Shown piece after piece: positions 47,266 through 59,400 of a stretch of DNA of 64,000 nucleotides. The stretch spans positions 620,001 through 684,000 of the forward strand of contig OY848930.1 in assembly GCA_963693285.1 (NCBI GenBank). The letters run 5' to 3'. Position 1 is the first letter of the stretch. Each line of letters starts with the position of its first letter. Both the position numbers and the translations under genes were made by a program. A model generated the notes under the pieces. It saw only the letters and a list, made by a program, of their open reading frames with translations. It had not been told where the DNA came from and searched no databases. This DNA comes from Xestospongia muta (Eukaryota; Porifera; Demospongiae; Haplosclerida; Petrosiidae).

Positions 47266-50200
47266 TGTGTGTGTTTGTGTGTACATGTGTATGTGTGTGT
47301 GTGTGTGGTGTGTGAGTACATATACATGTGTGTGTATGCTAAACTAATGTTGGGTTACAGTGGGAATTATATCATGGTTTAAGTGGGTGTGTTAGTACAT
47401 TGTCTCTATATATACCTTATTTGTTGCTATGTGGTTACTATGTAGGAGTAGAGAGATCCATGAATGGAGGGTGTCTGAAGCCTCTACTAAACTTTATAGC
47501 ATTATCATATTGACATTGATATCAATATTGGGAATATTTGTTTGTGTTTATTTAATAAGAGACACTATATATTATAACAGCTGGTAATATAAATTTGAAT
47601 GTAGAGATCATAGCTTATTATGGTAATCACTAAATGTAGTGGTTATAGTTAGTTTAATAGAATAATCTTTACTTTATATTAACACATACACACATATATG
47701 TTGTCTTATCCCAATGCTTTGTTTACAGTAGATACTAGTCTAGAGTTTACTAATGTAGCTATCCTAGGTCATTGTGGTAAGTATTGATGTTCACTAGTCT
47801 AGAGCTTACTAATGATAGCTATCTTAGGTCACTATGGTAAGTTTTGACTAATGTTTACTAAATTAGAGCTTACTAATGGTACAGTTACCCTAGGTCATGT
47901 GGTAAATATTAATGTAGAGGTCTTGGGTGGTATTCCTAATACCGGATGTAACTATGGTAATGATGTATTAAAGAATATATATATCTAATATCTGGTAATA
48001 ATATGAGAAAATAATACCAACTATTCTAATAATGTAACATCAAGACACACATACTGACCACAAATTAATAGTACAATAAAAACTGTTATAATACTAACAG
48101 CTGTATAATACTAACAGCTGTATTAGATAATGCATACATTATATATCTACTTATGTACAGCTGTCATAATACTTCAATATTATATAATATTATGTTAATT
48201 CCATACTAAAGTATTATATATTATTTATACTATAATTTGCCTTGTGTGTTCATATGGTGATCAACCAAATCATTAGATTATAATTATAGACTATCTGGAA
48301 TGTATCTCTCAAATTATTTACCTCAAGGCGAGTATATCTCTGTTGATTTTATGACATATTATCGTTATGGAAAAGTGAACAGCTGGAAGTAGTAATCAGA
48401 ATTATATTGCTGTACCACCTTTATTATATTACTGTACCACCTGAATATATTGCTATACCACCTTTATTATATTACTGTACCACCTGTATTATATTGTTGT
48501 AAGTATTTGTGGTTTTGCTATGTACAGATGCTAGTGATCTTTATGACACACAATGTTATTAAAGTAATTAATTAATATCATTAATTCATTAATGATTAAA
48601 TGATTGATTAGATTCATTTTATTCCTTTACAAAGAAAAATAGTAACAGCTGCATATATTTTAATTGGCACCATTTATTTGTTTAACTAATAAATAGTACA
48701 TTACCACATGTAGTGTAATGTCTTTGAAGTACTACTCATTAAATTACTAAAACAAGAACCATGTCTGTGAAATGATATTATACTCTACTCATCAACTATG
48801 AGTAGTAGACATTAGTCTAGTTGTTCAAGGTTATTATATTCTCAATGTCTCCATTGTATATGTCTCTATCACATAAGAGTCATGTGACCTCATTAGTTTT
48901 TTATATACTTATTACTATCAACATTGTAGTTTTTTAGATATGATTCTAAATTCAAAGCTGACTATGTACATAACTATATATATATTGCTATAGTATAATA
49001 GACTTTATTTATACAGTGTTATGTAATATATAATATATATGTGTGTGTATATAGTATAATATAGTATATAGTGTGTATTGAGAATGTGTCCTAAGAACTT
49101 TTCTTATGTAATATTTTCTAATTACTGATAAATAGGAATATAATTTGAAATATGGTATATCATAGACTATCTGTTATGGTTTTAGTTCATGAATTGAACA
49201 GAGTTATATTAGTATATAAATCCTGTAAAACCTGTTCTATAAACTGGTTTTATAACAGACAGTTATTATATTATCCATTGATAGTTTTCTGAGTTGTAAT
49301 TTGATTTTATTGCTTGAACTTACAAATCATTATTAAACTTTATTTATAATTAACAAGAATATAAATTAATTAATAAATACAACAATTGCTATCATTTTAA
49401 TTGACTGTTATAGACAAGTTAGACTGGGATATCTGACCTTTAACCTTTATATATAATAGTAATTATCTAATTTAATATTTTAATTATACAATTAATATTG
49501 TTATTGTTATGACATGACACTGTTAATCATTAATCTTCATCCCATACCTGAGATAAAATATTCTAACTATCAGGAACACAGTAACAATACCAATGTAGCG
49601 ATGGTCCTTAAAACATTTATATTAAACTTCTCTAACTTGGTGTTGCATTCTTTGCAGTCTGTTAGCAATCTCTGCTGACAAACCAAATATTGTTATTTTG
49701 TTTGCAGATGACTTGGGATATGGAGATTTAGGACTTTATGGTCATCCTACAAGCACCACACCTAACTTGGATGCACTTTTAGTATCATTAGGGACTAAGA
49801 GATTATTATTATTAATAGCAAATAATTCTATATTCATTTAATTGACAATTAATTATTATAAACTAGTACATACCATTTGCTATAAGCACGTAGTATCTTC
49901 AATTTAACATGATGTTATAACAGGTACTGATTATAAGCACATCTTTGTTGTATAAACACACCATATTGTACACAAGTATAGGTACTGATTATAAGCACAT
50001 CTTTGTTATATAAGCACACCATATCATACACAAGTATAGGTACTGATTATAAGCACATCTTTGTTATATAAGCACACCATATTGTACACAAGCATGTTTT
50101 CCTTATCAAACTATTGCTATGCCATAAGAGTCTATGCTATGTAATTATTATTAAAAGTTTACTGCTATCTTTGAGTAAGTTTTTCTCCTGTCTATTCCAG

Positions 50201-50343
50201 GTGCCTTTGTTGCCGCCATTTATGTCACTTTAGAAGAAACTATGGCTGGAGAGTTTGCGTTACTTTGGGGCGTGGGAATCAGTCTAGTTACGTCACTTAT
50301 CAATGTCATCATTGCCTGTTTTCCCATCTATCCAATTTTATAA
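38023..50343 (+). CDS. TMEM170-family membrane protein
   Basis: Three exons: 38023-38071, 38245-38424 and 50201-50343, 123 residues, with phases fitting at both joints. The protein has three predicted membrane segments ([34 protein letters not shown], then [13 protein letters not shown] and [19 protein letters not shown]). [15 protein letters not shown] aligns with EMWYGVFLWALVSSL of human TMEM170A (recalled), and the last exon matches the C-terminal IAGVY...LTLGTGQTFCVLVVSFL region. The family lies in the ER and nuclear envelope and affects membrane sheet shape. Intron 2 is about 11.8 kb, exceptional in this window. The exon 3 assignment relies on phase and family match across that distance. 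Confidence 0.82.
39790..39990 (-). other. Orphan coding-like segment
   Basis: Open frame with higher GC than its surroundings, reading ...[47 protein letters not shown] and stop. It is preceded by a possible acceptor (GTGACTAG). It looks like a last exon, but I do not recognise the family and find no partner exon nearby. Could be a gene relic or a lineage-specific exon. Confidence 0.3.
40255..40830 (+). repeat. 60-bp minisatellite, about nine copies
   Basis: Regular 60-bp period with nearly identical central units (GTAAGTACTGATGTTTACTA, GTCTAGAGCTTACTAATGG). Forward orientation, in the TMEM170 intron. Confidence 0.95.
42165..42555 (+). repeat. 58-bp minisatellite, about seven copies
   Basis: Units of 58 bp with AGTATTAGTATGGGACTAGA, ACAAGTGTCCTCAATATAGA and GGTTGTATAATACAC. 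A single related unit lies inverted at about 12755-12812 in a KIF15 intron. Confidence 0.94.
42795..43560 (-). repeat. 59/60-bp minisatellite, about thirteen copies
   Basis: Reverse-oriented array of the dispersed family (AACATCAGTACTTACCACAG, TGACCTAGGATAGCTACATT). Period 59 in the centre. Confidence 0.95.
47217..47335 (+). repeat. (TG)n microsatellite
   Basis: TG/CA repeat of about 115 bp with interruptions TACATG and TTTG, intronic. Confidence 0.93.
47725..47915 (+). repeat. 60-bp minisatellite remnant
   Basis: About three diverged units (CTAGTCTAGAGTTTACTAATG, TAGCTATCCTAGGTCATTG) of the dispersed family in forward orientation. Confidence 0.85.
48410..48500 (+). repeat. Short tandem repeat, CTGTACCACCT unit
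   Basis: Four copies of TATATT(A/G)CTGTACCACCT-like sequence of about 24-30 bp in the TMEM170 intron. Confidence 0.8.
49655..49785 (+). pseudogene. Arylsulfatase-like exon relic
   Basis: The frame reads [20 protein letters not shown], then [20 protein letters not shown] and PNLDALL. This matches the signal peptide end and first metal-binding segment of arylsulfatase A-type enzymes, where the paired Asp binds calcium. It stops matching after DALL, lacks an initiator Met in frame (a stop lies just upstream), and the catalytic CxPSR motif is not found downstream. I call it a truncated relic inside the TMEM170 intron. An isolated spliced exon (acceptor TTCTTTGCAG, donor GTATCA) is possible. Confidence 0.7.
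49921..50097 (+). repeat. 58-bp tandem repeat, three copies
   Basis: Three units with GGTACTGATTATAAGCACAT, CTTTGTTATATAAGCACACC and ATATTGTACACAAGTATA just upstream of the last TMEM170 exon. Confidence 0.9.
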
Positions 50344-51590
50344 CAATAGGAGGTGTGGCTTCTTTGATCCCTTGGTGAGCAACGTCCATAATTTTAAACG
50401 ACTTGTCATGTTTTTAAAAACAACTGAAAACTCCCCTCTAAAATTTATTGCAATGTTCTTTTGAAAGAACAAAATCATTTTGTTAATACCTTTCATTTCC
50501 TATTTCTTATACTTACTGAATCTTGCTATTATTTCTTTTATTTCTATGTTTCATTAATTGTTTTATGTCCTTCAATTAATTGTTACAGATATGTACATAG
50601 CACAATGTAAAACATTAAAATCTTATGATGTTTCCCTTTCGTATTATCATGATATGTGTCATTGTTTTAAATGATAAGATAGTACCAACTTAACTTCATT
50701 GTCAAAGTCAAAATAACATTTATATTAAATTCATCAACATCATTTCTTATAACTTAATGCACAGAAACTGAAACTGCTCAACAACTCACATTTCGTCAAA
50801 TACAAAATATAAAATTAATTTAGTTCCATCATGTCATTATGCACATAATAACAAGACAGAAATATCATAAGTGTACATACGAGTCTCAGTGCCTTTTATA
50901 AATTTGCCAAAAAAGGAAGTTGGGTACTACTCAGTAGTAGCCCATACCTGCATGAACCAAACAAGATTTAGTGCATGTGAGTTATTTGTACTAACTAAAC
51001 ATAATTCAAGCAATACCACATTATTGATAAATTTTCTAGCAACAAGATCAAAACAATGTCAATGACAGTTGTCATTTTGAAAATAAAACCACCATGAAAT
51101 GAAACCACTCCCATATCCACATGTTTGCATATTAATAATTACAAACACAACTGGATAAAGAAGACAAAGATTGCCTTCCTTATAAGGTATGTAGAATCCT
51201 ATAGCATAACTTTATTTTATAGCTGATATTTTCTTACAGGTACCACACTATTATTAGAGATAGTGCCAAATGTTGAGTCAATATATATTAGCTGGAAGGT
51301 GAAGACTATAAAAAGAGAGTGGAATGAAAGAAGGAGTATCAAGAGAGCAGGGGAGTGAGAGAAGAATTATGGTATTAAAGACACCCAAAGTTTTTAATAG
51401 GAGGGGAGACTATTTTAGCAAGGTAAATAAATTTGCTAAAAATTTTTGAGGAAAACGAGGTGCTTGTTTAAAGTTAGTATGTGCAGACTATACTTGTGTA
51501 GATTGTATTGCATGTTCTTCCAGTGTCTAGAGAATGGGTGTATCTAGGGGGATCCTAGGGTGCTCTTGCATTCCCCCCTTTTTTAATTAT

Positions 51591-51900
51591 GTTCGTAGTA
51601 ATAATGAGTAACCACCATAGAATTTTCCTGAGTCGGATAGACATGCACAGCTGGAATGAAAGTATGGAAAGTAGCAGAAGCAATAGCAAAGTTTAAACTG
51701 AAATTGTAGTTCATTTTAATTGACGATCAACCATGCTTGTTGTCGTGTTCATAATGAGTAACCACTATAGAAACTTTCCTGAGGTTGTTTTGTAGGCTAG
51801 ACATGCACACCTGGAATAAAAAAGAAAGCAGAAGCAACAACAAAGTTGAATCTAAAATTGGACTTCGATTTAATTGACAATTGACCAGACTCATTGTTTA
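51591..51900 (+). repeat. Two-copy tandem duplication, about 150-bp unit
   Basis: Both copies contain ATAATGAGTAACCAC(C/T)ATAG, TTTCCTGAG, AGACATGCACA(G/C)CTGGAAT and AATTGAC. The copies differ by scattered substitutions and small indels. Confidence 0.88.
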
Positions 51901-52659
51901 TTCAGATCATTTGGAATTTTTAATTATAAACTTCCAAGTATTTGATCCAAACTTCAAAGATCAATCACATTTGTACATAATCTTACCATAATATATTTAA
52001 ATGAAGTAAGTCCTGATTCCAACACCTGATGTCCTTAACAAAACAGCAAAAGACATGGAAATAATGACTTCATTGACCACACCTTAATGAATAATTAATT
52101 AGTTGCAGAGCACTTCACATACCATTCCTTTGAATCCCCTATTCTTGAGCTCTAGATCTGCCCCTGTAGAGAATATTCATGTAACAATGCTCTAATTCAG
52201 TCATATATCACTGACATTTTGCCATGATGTATAAAGCTCATTTCTAAACAAAATGTACTCAATGTTCACTAGTTGACTGGAGTATATTTCTATTGTCAAA
52301 TAATGTGCAATTAGTAAAATGATACTTATAAAGTGAGTAAATTGAATTAAGAATACACACTGTTGAACAGTTGTGTCTTTGGTTGTTGCTATGACAATGC
52401 AATTGTTGTCTTTATTTATAAGTCAACAATTGTCATGATTATATTTTAAAATGACAGTGGTTTTATCTAATAACTGTGGGAACATTTGTAAGTCAGTGGA
52501 TGTCTTATAAAACAATATAAATGGAATACTTAATGGACTTTTTATTAAGTATATGAAACAAATTATGTTATCAAACTATTATCAGTATACCAGAACACTA
52601 TTAATAAACATTTAAGTTCAGTTTTATATCAAGTTCTTTGTTTATTTCATCTTTTTAGT

Positions 52660-52976
52660 ATCCTGTTATAGCCTTAGCTGCACTTTCTACTGGACCACCC
52701 TGACTAAGCAGGCTAGCTATCCAGAAATAATTGACAATGCTTCAACTCAGGGACATTTTTTAAATTCATTCCATTTTTGTAATCTTTCATACACTTTTAT
52801 AGGTTGGGTTATGATAAACAGGCTCTGTGATCAATCTCTTGGGATACATTTGTATAGCAACATTTGATAGACAGCCAGATATCGATAATAAATAATTCAG
52901 TTAAATCTGCAGATTCTTCTTAAAGTACTCTCTTAATATCTCTCTAACCCTGTCTGGACTCACATCAGTAATTCCT
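52660..52976 (-). pseudogene. Decayed copy of the death-fold-like exon of the ankyrin gene
   Basis: Read on the minus strand, three frames together give pieces ITDVSPDRVREILREYFKKN, MYPKRLITEPVYHNPTYKS and KHCQLFLDS followed by SQGGPVESAAKA. The first and last align in order with SVSKNDEVHKILKRILTNHF and EHCQLFLQCLSSEGGPTKLA of the intact exon at 61802-62191, and the second with RMYQHELITKSVQDSPTVHN. Stops and frameshifts interrupt it. An acceptor-like AAATAG precedes it. It is a relic of a tandem paralogue. Confidence 0.8.
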
Positions 52977-53450
52977 ATTTGAGTATAATAGATTAATTAA
53001 GATAAGTCTTTGAAGTTAACTCTAATCCAGTCCCTTATAATAACAGCAGTACCATCAAAATAATCTTAGAACAATTTTTATAATTGCATTTTTGTTCACT
53101 TCAAAAATGATAAAACTGAGAATTGGAACACATGCTCAATAATTGCACTAATCATAAACTAATAATGAATATTCTACAATTGTACATGTATAACAATCTA
53201 TATTGGACATAACATATTATCATTAAGTTAATCATGAAATTCACCATTCATTATCCACACCTTACCCACCCATGTAGAGTCTTTGGTCCCTCCCATTGAC
53301 AAACATACATAATTAATTGTAATATTCAAAATTGTCATATAAAATAGTGAAAGATTATCATACTATCAGTCTACTACTACTACTACTACTAAGCTATTAA
53401 TAGTACTAATAGATTAGTCATACTAATAGTCCATAAAATGTTGGAGTTTA

Positions 53451-56400
53451 TTACTTAGCTTTTGAAGCAAGGAATTCACGAATTTTTTTAGCTTTCGGCA
53501 AGTTTTTGATGTTAGATTCTTCAAAAACAGCAACCACTGTCTCCCAGGTGACAAGATTTTGATCAGTAGTAATCATCCATTCATGAATTACATTGGTGAG
53601 TTTGATAAAATCACCACCCTGCTGATTATTTCTTAAACCATTCAAAAAGTTAAAGCTTAATCCCAGAATTACACCAAGTTCATACCACTGACTACTGATA
53701 TCAGCTAATTGGTTACGTAGTTCATGTTCATCAGGAACACTCTTTAAGATTTCAGAGATACCTAGATATATTCAGATAGCATATTATTCATAATATCAAG
53801 TTTATTTCAATGATAAAAAGTTCTTAATTTTACTTTTGCTAGAAAAGTTCATGTAGTGGATGCAAGAAGGTGTCATAGTGACTGAAAAAAACATATTATC
53901 TTGTGACTAACTTAAAGTCATTATCTATTGCTTGAAGCAATTGGTGCAAACAATCAATATGATCAGAGCTAAGTATTTGTCGTATTCCTGTGGTACCATG
54001 TACACTTGTAGCTATATATGTGTAATAGAGTACTACTAGTTACTCACCTTGAGTGTTTGGTTGTTTTCCTGAGTCAACAAAGTTTTTTTCCACTTCATCT
54101 ATTGTAATAATCACATGTAAAGATAACTCTATCAATATCTTTACCTGAGTTTTTAAATAATATATCAGTCTTAATTTGACATGTGGTATCATTAACTTGA
54201 ATAGTAACTTTGTTAGAGCTAGAACAATTATCAAATTTCAAAATTATCTCAAAATTTTGATTGGCTTCGTCATTTGCTGAAGCCTCAGTTCCTATTTCCA
54301 TTGGACCACCTTGAATGGATGGACATTTCAGAGATAATTGAAAACGCTTCATGACACCAAAATTAAGGTCAACATTCACTACATTGGGATATAGTGTAGA
54401 TGAATTGAAGTTTATATAAGTTACTGACCTTGAGAAGAACTAAGTGTTTGTTTTGTTGTAAGGTCATTGAGTATATTGGTAGTTCCTGTGTGAAAAACTG
54501 TTAATATTTCTACAACAATGGTTAAAAGTTACCTTCAGCTTGAAGCCATTTATCTGATGTGTTTAGTTCACTAAATGCTAGTAATGATGGCTTTGATTCT
54601 TTCTCTTTTAATTCCTCTACTTTTTCTCTTTTTTGACCTCCATATTTACTTAGCAGTTCACTAATACTTTCCTGTTTAATATGATTAGCATCATCTAATG
54701 GTGTCCTCTTGTCAGCAATAAGATTGGGATTGGCATTTCTCTCCAAGAGTGTCTCTACTATTGTGAAGGATTTACCTCCTCTTACTGCAAAGAACAAAGG
54801 GGTGAATCTCCAATTACTTTCTTGTTTATTAACATCAGCTCCAGCTTGTATGAGAGCATCCACTATATCAACATGTCCACATGATGAAGCTACCATGAGT
54901 GGAGTAAGACCAAGTACCAGTGGAGTATCTGGACTATCTAATGTCTTCATTACAACTGCACCTAAATCACCTTTAACACATGAGTCTAGTAGTTCTATCT
55001 GGTCATTAGTGAGGTATGGAAGTTTGTTTGAGAGGAAGGTAATGAGAGTAGGGTGACCACCATAACATGATAGTACTACTGCTTTTTCAATCTCATCAGT
55101 AGTGGGTTCAGCTTTATCTAAGAGCATATTAACAAGGTCTCTGTTACCACTATAAGCTGCTAATGAAAATGCTGTTGATCCATCATATGCTAACAAGTGA
55201 GGATCTGCTTGTGATTGCAATAAACATTGCACAATTTCAAGATGTCCATTCTGACTCGCTACCATTAAGGCATTGTAATCATCTTTACATAGAATACTAA
55301 CATCTGCATCCCGTTGGAGAAGTAGTTTAACAGCCTGAGTATGACCATTAAAACTAGCTAGGATTAGGGCAGTCAATCCATTTTCATTCTGAGTATTAAT
55401 GTCAGCATGTTCTTTGATTAATAGTTCAACAACCTGGTAATGACCATTTTGACTAGCTATCATTAGGGCAGTCCATCCATTTTCATTCTGAATATTAATG
55501 TCTGCGTGTTTTTTGAGTAGTTGTTCAATGATCAGGATATGACCACTTTGACTAGCTAGCATTAAAGCTGTCATTCCATTTTTGGTGACACTATTAACAT
55601 CTGCTTTCTCTTTTAGAAGTATTTCAACAACAGTAGCATGACAGTTTGCAGTAGCTGACATTAAAGCAGTTACTCCATTGTTGTTTTGAATATTAATAGA
55701 TGCTTTTTCCTTAACCAGTAGTTCAACAACCTGGGTATAACCATTTTGACTAGCCAGCATTAAAGCAGTAAATCCATCTTCTTCCTGAACACTAGTATTG
55801 ACATCTGCATGCTCTTTGAGTAGTAATTCAACAATGTGGGTTTGACCATTTAGACTAGCCAGCATTAAAGCAGTCATTCCATTTTTGGTGACACTATTAG
55901 CATCTGCCTTCTCTTTTAGAAGTATTTCAACAACATTAGCATGACCTTTTGCACTAGCTAACATTAAAGCAGTTACTCCATTGTTGTTTTGAATATTAAT
56001 AGATGCTTTTTCCTTAAACAGTAGTTCAACGACCTGGGTATGACCACTTTGACTAGCCAGCATTAAAGCTGTTATTCCATTTTTGGTGACACTATTAACA
56101 TCTGCCTTATCTTTTAGTAGTAGTTCAACAACAGTAGCATAGCCTTTTGCACTAGCTAACATTAAAGCAGTTACTCCATTGTTGTTTTGAATATTAATAG
56201 ATGCTTTTTCCTTAACCAGTAGTTCAACGACCTGGGTATGACCACTTTGACTAGCCAGCATTAAAGCTGTTATTCCATTTTTGGTGACACTATTAACATC
56301 TGCCTTATCTTTTAAAAGTATTTCAACAACAGTAGCATGACAGTTTGCAGTAGCTAACATTAAAGCAGTTACTCCATTGTTGTTTTGAATATTAATAGAT

Positions 56401-59400
56401 GCTTTTTCCTTAACCAGTAGTTCAACAACCTGGGTATAACCATTTTGACTAGCCAGCATTAAAGCAGTAAATCCATCTTCTTCCTGAACACTAGTACTGA
56501 CATCTGCATGCTCTTTGAGTAGTAATTCAACAATGTGGGTTTGACCATTTAGACTAGCCAGCATTAAAGCAGTCATTCCATTTTTGGTGACACTATTAAC
56601 ATCTGCCTTCTCTTTTAGAAGTATTTCAACAACAGTAGCATGACAGTTTGCAGTAGCTAACATTAAAGCAGTTACTCCATTGTTGTTTTGAATATTAATA
56701 GATGCTTTTTCCTTAAACAGTAGTTCAACGACCTGGGTATGACCACTTTGACTAGCCAGCATAAAAGCTGTTATTCCATTTTTGGTGACACTATTAACAT
56801 CTGCCTTCTCTTTTAGAAGTATTTCAACAATATTAGCATGGCCTTTTATACTAGCTAACATTAAAGCAGTTACTCCATTGTTGTTTTGAATATTAATAGA
56901 TGCCTTTTCCCTAACCAGTAGTTCAACGACCTGGGTATGACCATTTTGACTAGCCAGCATTAAGGCTGTCATTCCATTTTTGGCAACAATTTTAACATTT
57001 GCCTTCTCTTTTAGAAGTATTTCAACAATATTAGCATGACCTTTTACACTAGCTGACATTAAAGCAGTTACTCCTTTGCTGTTTTGAATATTAATAGATG
57101 CTTTTTCCTTAACCAGTAGTTCAACGACCTGGGTATGACCATTTTGACTAGCCAGCATTAAAGCAATAAATCCATCTTCTTCCTGAATACTGACATCTGC
57201 ATGCTCTTTGAGTAGTAATTCAACAATGTGGGTTTGACCATTTAGACTAGCCAGCATTAAAGCAGTCATTCCATTTTTGGTGACACTATTAACATCTGCC
57301 TTCTCTTTTAGAAGTATTTCAACAACAGTAGCATGACAGTTTGCAGTAGCTAACATTAAAGCAGTTACTCCATTGTTGTTTTGAATATTAATAGATGCTT
57401 TTTCCTTAAACAGTAGTTCAACGACCTGGGTATGACCACTTTGACTAGCCAGCATAAAAGCTGTTATTCCATTTTTGGTGACATTATTAACATCTGCTTT
57501 CTCTTTTAGAAGTATTTCAACAATATTAGCATGGCCTTTTACACTAGCTAACATTAAAGCAGTTACTCCATTGTTGTTTTGAATATTAATAGATGCCTTT
57601 TCCCTAACCAGTAGTTCAACAACCTGGGTATGACCATTTTGACTAGCCAGCATTAAAGCAGTCATTCCATTTTTGGCAACACTTTTAACATCTGCCTTCT
57701 CTTTTAGAAGTATTTCAACAACATCAGCATGACCTTTTGCACTAGCTAACATTAAAGCAGTTACTCCTTTGCTGTTTTGAATATTAATAGATGCTTTTTC
57801 CTTAACCAGTAGTTCAACGACCTGGGTATGACCATTTTGACTAGCCAGCATTAAAGCAATAAATCCATCTTCTTCCTGAATACTGACATCTGCATGCTCT
57901 TTGAGTAGTAATTCAACAATGTGGGTTTGACCATTTAGACTAGCCAGCATTAAAGCAGTCATTCCATTTTTGGTGACACTATTAACATCTGCCTTCTCTT
58001 TTAGAAGTATTTCAACAACAGTAGCATGACAGTTTGCAGTAGCTAACATTAAAGCAGTTACTCCATTGTTGTTTTGAATATTAATAGATGCTTTTTCCTT
58101 AACCAGTAGTTCAACGACCTGGGTATGACCATTTTGACTAGCCAGCATTAAAGCTGTCATTCTATTTTTGGCAACACTATTAGCATCTGCCTTCTCTTTT
58201 AGAAGTATTTCAACAATATTAGCATGACCTTTTACACTAGCTGACATTAAAGCAGTTACTCCATTGTTGTTTTGAATATTAATAGATGCTTTTTCCCTAA
58301 CCATTAGTTCAACGACCTGGGTATGACCACTTTGACTAGCCAGCATTAAAGCAGTAAATCCATCTTCTTCCTGAATACTGACATCTGCATGCTCTTTGAG
58401 TAGTAATTCAACAATGTGGGTTTGACCATTTAGACTAGCCAGCATTAAAGCAGTCATTCCATTTTTGTTTACACTGTTAACATCTGCCTTCTCCTTTAGA
58501 AGTATTTTAACAATGTTAGCATGACAGTTTGCACTATTAATGTCTGCATTATCTTTTAATACTAATTTCATGATATTGGTATGACTGATTTCTCCCTGAA
58601 TATTACTGTCAAGATTTTTGAGTAGTTGTTTAGCAACTTGGTTTATTAGACCATTTAAACAAGCTAGCATTAGAGCAGTCGTTCCATCATTGCTGATAAT
58701 GTTAACATCAGCATTTTCTTTTAGTAGTAGTTCAACAACATCAACATGGCCTTTTGCACTAGCTAGCATTAAAGCAGTTACTCCATTGTTGTTTTGAATA
58801 TTAATAGATGCTTTTTTCTTGACCAGTAGTTCAACTACCTGGGTATGACCACTTTGACTAGCCAGCATTAAAGCAGTGAATCCATCTTCTTCCTGAATAC
58901 TGACATCTGCATGCTCTTTGAGTAGTAATTCAACAATGTGGGTTTGACCATTTAGACTAGCCAGCATTAAAGCAGTCATTCCATTTTTGTTTACACTGTT
59001 AACATCTGCCTTCTCCTTTAGAAGTATTTTAACAATGTTAGCATGACAGTTTGCACTATTAATGTCTGCATGATCTTTTAATAGTAATTTCATGATATGG
59101 GTATGACTGATTTCTCCCTGAATATTACTGTCAAGATTTTTGAGTAGTTGTTCAGCAACTTGGTTTATTAGACCATTTAAACAAGCTAGCATTAGAGCAG
59201 TCATTCCATCATTGCTGATAATGCTAACATCAGCATTTTCTTTTAGTAGTAGTTCAACAACATCAGCATGGCCTTTTGCACTAGCTAACATTAAAGCAGT
59301 TACTCCATTGTTGTTTTGAATATTAATAGCCGCTTTTTTCTTGACCAGTAGTTCAACGACCTGGGTATGACCACTTTGACTAGCCAGCATTAAAGCAGTG

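Larger units (their letters stand above)
38425..50200 (+). other. 11.8-kb TMEM170 intron
   Basis: Mostly AT-rich DNA holding minisatellites (40.3, 42.2, 42.8-43.6, 47.7 and 49.9 kb), a TG repeat, a sulfatase-like relic (49.65 kb), an orphan coding-like segment (39.8 kb) and many CAGCTG hexamers. No complete nested gene found. Size and position next to CAS suggest long-range regulatory content (inference). Confidence 0.6.
50344..53450. other. Spacer between TMEM170 and the ankyrin gene
   Basis: AT-rich, no complete gene found. Contains a two-copy tandem repeat (51.6-51.9 kb), a segment resembling the region upstream of the ankyrin gene (52.37-52.51 kb) and a decayed exon related to that gene (52.66-52.98 kb). 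Confidence 0.6.

Noticed and set aside
50871..51065. Small plus-strand open frame in the TMEM170-ankyrin spacer
   Set aside because: AT-rich composition, no homology and no splice signals.
54709..55056. Plus-strand open frame opposite the ankyrin exon
   Set aside because: Shadow of the ankyrin coding sequence.
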